Source: Owenia fusiformis (Eukaryota; Annelida; Polychaeta; Sabellida; Oweniidae). From it: a DNA stretch of 64,000 nucleotides. This document shows positions 59,503 through 64,000 of the stretch, piece by piece (the first letter of the stretch is position 1; each line of letters begins with the position of its first letter). The translations under genes were made by a program, and so were the position numbers. Under the pieces are notes generated by a model, which was given only the letters and a program-made list of their open reading frames with translations, was not told the origin of the DNA and did not search any database. Location of the stretch: assembly GCA_903813345.2 (NCBI GenBank), contig CAIIXF020000009.1, positions 5,574,030-5,638,029 on the forward strand. Direction: 5' to 3'.

Positions 59503-59690
59503 GCTGTTGCAATACAATAGAGGATATTGTAATGCATGTTGCAGTACAATAAAGGACATTGTAGGAAATATTACAATACAAATGTCATTATAGGGAATAT
59601 ACATCACATTGTACAATAAAGGTTATGAATATTGCAGTACAATCAGGGACGTTGTTGGGAATATTGCGATACAATGAAATTTTGAAAAAT
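59488..59690. repeat. Degenerate repeat spanning the V-ATPase stop codon
   Basis: The final codons CTGCAATACAATAG are followed by 'gctgttgcaatacaatag', and further variants 'ttgcagtacaataaagg' and 'attgcagtacaatcaggg' continue through the early 3' UTR. Confidence 0.75.
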
Positions 59691-60382
59691 GTTACAATTC
59701 AGTCTCAAATTGTTTAAAATGAGAATTGATTCAATATTTACAGATCAGTAGCCATATTTTTGAGAATTGGTATTTTTGAGAATTCAGTATTTTGAGAATT
59801 GGTATTTGTATGTCATGTGGAACTTATACAAACTGAATCAATATTGCTTTATTTAGATTGCTATCGATATCTTGTATTTTATATTGCTATGACATGTTAT
59901 TAAAAATGCTACAAGTATCACCGTAACTACAGTTATATCATTAGGGTAAATGGAGATTTGTAAATCAAAGAATCATTCGCAAATATGAGGATCAATTTTT
60001 CAAATCTAACAGATAAAATGACAATTTTTGGGATGATTCTGCATATGTACATTACGATTGTAAAGCCTGCAAGTGAGTCTCTTGATTGATACCTAGTATC
60101 TATAATGACACATTATAATATCTAACACTTAGACATGCACAAGCTACCCCATTGGTCAGATTGGGTTATTCAGTAGTTTTATGAAAGCACCGTATTAACG
60201 TCCAGTTAACATATAATAAGAAAAAACATGTGTGAAAACAATTGAGAAAATTCTGAATGATTAGCCTAATGGCATACTCATGAACACTTAATGCAAGGTG
60301 TTGTAGCATAATGACATTACATGGTATGATATGGTATAATATGGGATAATAGATGGCTCTGTTAGTTTATAACCTAATAAAT

Positions 60383-60537
60383 GTCTCAGTCAAATCTGAT
60401 CTACGGCAACCATACGGCAACTGTAGCTTCAAAAAAAATTGAGAGAAATATGCAGCTTAAATATAGCGATTAGCAGTACAATTTTCTATATCGATTTTAT
60501 GAAGCTGTGGCCACCTTAGAGCAAATGTGACTGAGGC
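60383..60537. mobile_element. MITE with CTCAGTCAAAT ends
   Basis: 'ctcagtcaaatctgatctacgg' (two blocks) at the left and 'gcaaatgtgactgag' inverted at the right. A partial copy ('gcctcagttacatttgatctacggca') occurs at about 41,306. It lies in the 3' UTR or tail region of the V-ATPase gene. Confidence 0.65.
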
Positions 60538-60868
60538 TTTACTCGCAATGTGCAATGTTCATTATGTATCATAATATGTTCAAATCACAATTCTTCTTTG
60601 ATCTCTACAATTTGAATACAAATGGTCTCATTAAAAAAATACACACCAAAATTGGGATTAATAATTCGGAGATTGAAGCATCAAATAAAATAAATGTATT
60701 TGCTTCCAACATCAGGGTGGCCAAAAAAATAGTGACTTACGACACACAACTGAGATTGCAGTTCAATCTAATAATAACATTACACGTTGCATTGTGATCA
60801 ATTCAACTAAAACACTGTACTGAGATGTACCATGTTTTTGAGTCGGATATAAGACCTGAGTAAAGCTC

Positions 60869-60874
60869 AATAAA
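60869..60874 (+). terminator. Candidate poly(A) signal, V-ATPase a gene
   Basis: AATAAA on plus, 1.37 kb past the stop. Earlier AATAAA at about 59,530 and 59,615 are alternatives within the repeat-derived 3' UTR. Confidence 0.3.
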
Positions 60875-60962
60875 ATGTATTTTTCTAACATAATAAAAAC
60901 ATTAATCAACAAATCAAATTTTACTTGTGTTCAGTGTTTTCTTCATATATTTTTCATCATAT

Positions 60963-60968
60963 TTTATT
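60963..60968 (-). terminator. Candidate poly(A) signal, CSN1 gene
   Basis: TTTATT on plus (AATAAA on minus) about 600 bp beyond the CSN1 stop. With the plus signal at 60,869, the two convergent transcripts would end within about 100 bp or overlap. Confidence 0.3.
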
Positions 60969-61562
60969 CTTAATATGTACAGGTTATGTCCGGTTAGTTG
61001 GCAATTTACCATGGTGATAAACAACCATCTTTATCAACAATTTTGCAATCTTCTCTCAGCAATAGTTCACTTTTGAAGTGATATCAATGTTGCTTTTTAA
61101 CACATGTGTTACTTTGATATTGTTGAAGTTTGTCCTTTATCAAAATCGAATAGATTTTACATCCTTGAAAAATAACATGTTTTGATTCCATAGTTTTCTT
61201 GACATTTATGTCTATAATATTTAACGAGGAATGGCCTTAGCGTTAAAGCGCTGAATTTCCGAAATCACAAAAGATGATGTTGGCGAAAGTGTAAAATTAA
61301 CTTCCAGTCATAACATCCTAATTTTGTTTTCGTACTTGAAACATAAATACTTCATTGTTTACAAATTCTGACATCAGAAGATGTGGAAGCTGTGACATAG
61401 CATAAACCAGTAATGCTTTAGAAAAACTAACTATCCTTGGCTGTGGATAAATTTCTCAGTTTTTAGCCATTTAGCCAGACTATTTGCTTCTCTGGATTCT
61501 GTAGTTCTGAGCATTAGTAGTTCAGATTTTAGCGTTTATGTTGGCAATATGAAACTTGACTC

Positions 61563-63748
61563 TCAGTTCCTGGCACTAGATGCTGTCCCTGGGGCAATTG
61601 ACATCTCTCCCCCTTGGCTACCATCCCTCTGGGGCATCTGGAAAATAAAGAAACAAATGCATCAAAGTATTCAAAGTCTTGAATTATATTCATACAGCTT
61701 CAACTATCCCATATGAAAATTAGATTTTTTATTGCACCAAAAAAGGCTATGGTAAGATATCATAGACAGCTTGGAAGCTACTTGGTGGGATGCCTAACTT
61801 TTCAAATCTGTGCATTTCAGGCATCCATTCCAAATTCATCATTTACTATAGACACAAGATTTTTTACACTGACCATTTTGAACGAATACATAGTGATTTT
61901 TGGAGTTGACATATTAAGACTAAAGATGCAGAGTGAGAAGTATAAGCTGAAAATCATGCTATGTTTAAAACTTGCATACCTTAAGATGTATGTTTAGAAC
62001 TTGCATACTTAAAAGTTGCATACCTAACATGTATGTTTAAAACTTGCATACCTAACGTGTATGTTTAAAACTTGCATACCTAACATGTATGTTTAAAACT
62101 TGCATAGCCTAACATGTATGTTTAAAACCTGCATACCTTAACATGTATGTTTAAAACTTACATCCCTTAACATGTATGTTTTAAAGTTGCAAACCTTAAC
62201 ATATATGTTTAAACTTGCATACCTTAACATACATGTTTAAAACTTGCATACCTTAACACATATGTTTAAAACTTGCATACCTTAACATGTATCTGATTCT
62301 TCAACATGGCAGACCTCAAGATGAGAGCTTTAGTTCTACGCTGATACTCCTTGCCAATGTTCAAGGACTTCTCAAATGTTGTACTGCGCTGGTCAATGTC
62401 CTTGGCATACAATATCTAAACAAATAAAATCAAAATATGGCAAAAATGCAAAAAAACAACTCAAAACAAATTCGAGACTGATGAATGTTCTCTGAGGACT
62501 ACTGTGTGATTTTTTACTGGGTGTTTAATGTACTTTTACCTATTTTGTAAGATATTCAATTTTTCTTGTTTCTCAAAAATCTATACTGCCCGAGGACACC
62601 TCCCAATCTACAGGGTGGCCCAAAAAATCTAAATGAAGAAAATCTTTTCTGATATTGAATAAATTTCAGGATCCGAAATTAAGTAACTTTTCTCTATTTT
62701 TCATTTTAACTTTTCCAAAGTTTGGGTCATACTTAAAGTACCTGCATGGTCTTTCATTTCAGTTCCTACTGTTTCTTCACAAAAGTGCATTACATTTTGG
62801 TTCTATAGATTACCTTGTTATGTGAGTCTATAGATCATTTACCTTATTATGTGAGTCAATACGAGCGTTAATCTGGCCATCTAATATAAGTTGCATCAAT
62901 TCATCTTCTAATGCAGCTACTGTTGTGTTAAAGGCAGATGCCATTTTGTTCATATCTGCTGACATATATGGGCTAAAATACTAAAAATAACAACATATAC
63001 TCAATAAGAGTGGTTTATTCAAAATATTTTTCAATTCTTTACGAAATAACCTTAAAAAGCAAAGGAAGGTCCTGAAAGTCAAAATAGTAGTATTTTTATA
63101 AATAAATTAGGTATTTCATGCAATGATGAAAGCAAAAGGTATTGTAAAATTGTGACAATTTTTTGTAACTTACTCCAAAATCATTTCTTATCTATTGTCT
63201 CATCTTTAATGGCACAAAGTGTACCTTTGAGTATATTCAATTGATTCAACCAATCAGAATGCAAGATATTAATTATGCACATATTTAACTGCTTACCTGG
63301 CAAAGGGCTCTGTTCCTAATCTGTACATACAGGGTGTTCACATGGGCAGATAAGTACATGTCTAACAACAGGTTATCCTGAAATGAGGTCATAAGAATCT
63401 ATTATTTTATCATGTATGAAAAACTTTGTTGACTGTGTATCAAAGCTGAATATTGAGATTAACTGTAAAAATATTTGAGTCTCTATATCGACAAACTCAT
63501 TTTGAATTTTCTCTTGCTTTTGAGACAATTTCTAGTTTACACTCCATCAGTTTTATTATCAATATCCTTCATATAAATAGTACCAACTTCTATACCTATT
63601 ATTTAGTTGTATGAAAACAAGAAAACATAGAGCCACACATACCTTAATCTCTTCCAGTAATTTGAGACAGGATGCGTATTTAGAGTCGTAAAACTTGTGT
63701 ATGATATCTCTAAGTGGAGGCTCTAGCTCTAAGAACAGCTTGAAAGAA
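61563..63748 (-). CDS. GPS1: COP9 signalosome subunit 1, C-terminal part
   Basis: Five exons on minus: 63643-63748 (phase-1 acceptor; upstream exons lie beyond the window), 63297-63377, 62843-62980, 62281-62415 and 61563-61637 with stop TGA. Together they encode about 177 C-terminal residues of a protein about 490 long in vertebrates. Seen: [10 protein letters not shown] then [10 protein letters not shown] at the start of the PCI domain; [14 protein letters not shown]...[12 protein letters not shown] of the winged helix; and [13 protein letters not shown] with a basic tail. CSN1 scaffolds the complex that removes NEDD8 from cullins in the nucleus and cytosol. The last exon is Ser/Gly-rich, as in relatives. 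All junctions are GT-AG. Confidence 0.93.
61965..62290. repeat. 28-29-bp minisatellite copying a CSN1 donor
   Basis: On minus, exon 62281-62415 ends ACATGTTAAG|gtatgcaag. The adjoining intron repeats 'acatgttaaggtatgcaag' plus 'ttttaaacat' about 11 times, each copy carrying a usable-looking 5' splice site. Minor variants occur at the far end. Confidence 0.92.
62609..62632. repeat. Solo mariner-like end
   Basis: TACAGGGTGGCCCAAAAAA resembles the terminus of the element at 21,226 and of many Tc1/mariner families. No partner end was found nearby. Confidence 0.45.
62811..62860. repeat. Single duplication of a CSN1 donor
   Basis: On minus, the exon end GACTCACATAATAAG|gtaaat is followed after 15 bases by AGACTCACATAACAAG|gtaatc, a second copy of the junction offset by 29 nt. 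Use of the second donor would meet an in-frame TAG. Confidence 0.8.
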
Positions 63749-64000
63749 CTGAAAATACAAGTAGAGAATAAGTAAATGTGTAAAAAATAAAACTGGTTAA
63801 AATACAATTGAATTAGTAAATTGTAAATAAAATAGATTTACATATCTGATGAAAACAAGAAAATTATGGTATTGTATGGTACTATATCAACAGTGTTGTC
63901 CAGATGGAGAATGGGACCATATCCAAGCCTGCACAGATGCAGTGTAATGGTAACATAAAAGACAGTATGGTACTGTAGCGTAATTTGAGTGTACATGAGT
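63749..64000. other. CSN1 intron, no further exon seen
   Basis: Sequence upstream (minus sense) of the first CSN1 exon in the window is AT-rich and shows no exon. The preceding CSN1 coding exons lie outside. Confidence 0.5.

Noticed and set aside
60555-60797. 80-codon open frame in the V-ATPase 3' region
   Set aside because: AT-rich, Asn/Ile/Lys-heavy, no domain, and located in the probable 3' UTR.

Overview
This window is AT-rich eukaryotic DNA with intron-rich genes and dense transposon-derived sequence. Gene content and repeat style suggest a marine invertebrate, most likely a deuterostome (hemichordate- or echinoderm-like). The species cannot be fixed from sequence alone. I assembled exons by hand from splice-site consensus, reading-frame phase and similarity to known families. 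Every multi-exon model below keeps frame across all its junctions.

Layout. 1-9,000 is repeats: a foldback element with an internal satellite (about 372-1,975); a roughly 5.1-kb element with inverted ends and internal tandem units (about 2,955-8,100) that has received a truncated LINE (5,186-6,725); and a second LINE 3' fragment (8,544-8,929, minus). 9,921-14,596 (minus) is a six-exon secreted ferritin-like gene. 17,935-27,664 (plus) is an eight-exon gene for a secreted protein joining a Ly6/uPAR (LU) three-finger domain, a Thr/Pro-rich linker and a ferritin-like domain. The two ferritin-like genes are head to head and share three phase-0 intron positions, so they look like diverged paralogues. 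31,457-35,379 (minus) is a bHLH-Orange repressor of the HELT type. 39,894-59,502 (plus) is a complete V-ATPase V0 subunit a gene of 832 residues. 61,563-63,748 (minus) is the 3' part of the COP9 signalosome subunit 1 gene (GPS1/CSN1), tail to tail with the V-ATPase gene.

Most interesting points. (1) The V-ATPase gene carries four candidate mutually exclusive exons (42,973, 45,420, 46,020 and 46,932). All enter at phase 0 and leave at phase 2 with a split Gly codon. They swap the cytosolic segment after residue 141, and one carries an acidic-dileucine motif. (2) The LU-plus-ferritin architecture is one I do not know from any described family, and both ferritin-like proteins have lost most ferroxidase ligands. 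(3) In both the V-ATPase and CSN1 genes, tandem repeats begin exactly at exon-intron junctions, so the end of the exon plus its 5' splice site is copied many times into the intron. This happens at five junctions within about 9 kb, and a similar repeat covers a stop codon.

The rest is intron or intergenic DNA with MITEs, a degenerate Tc1/mariner copy, minisatellites and a 1.6-kb intronic satellite packed with AGGTCA-type half-sites. No tRNA, rRNA or CRISPR array was seen.
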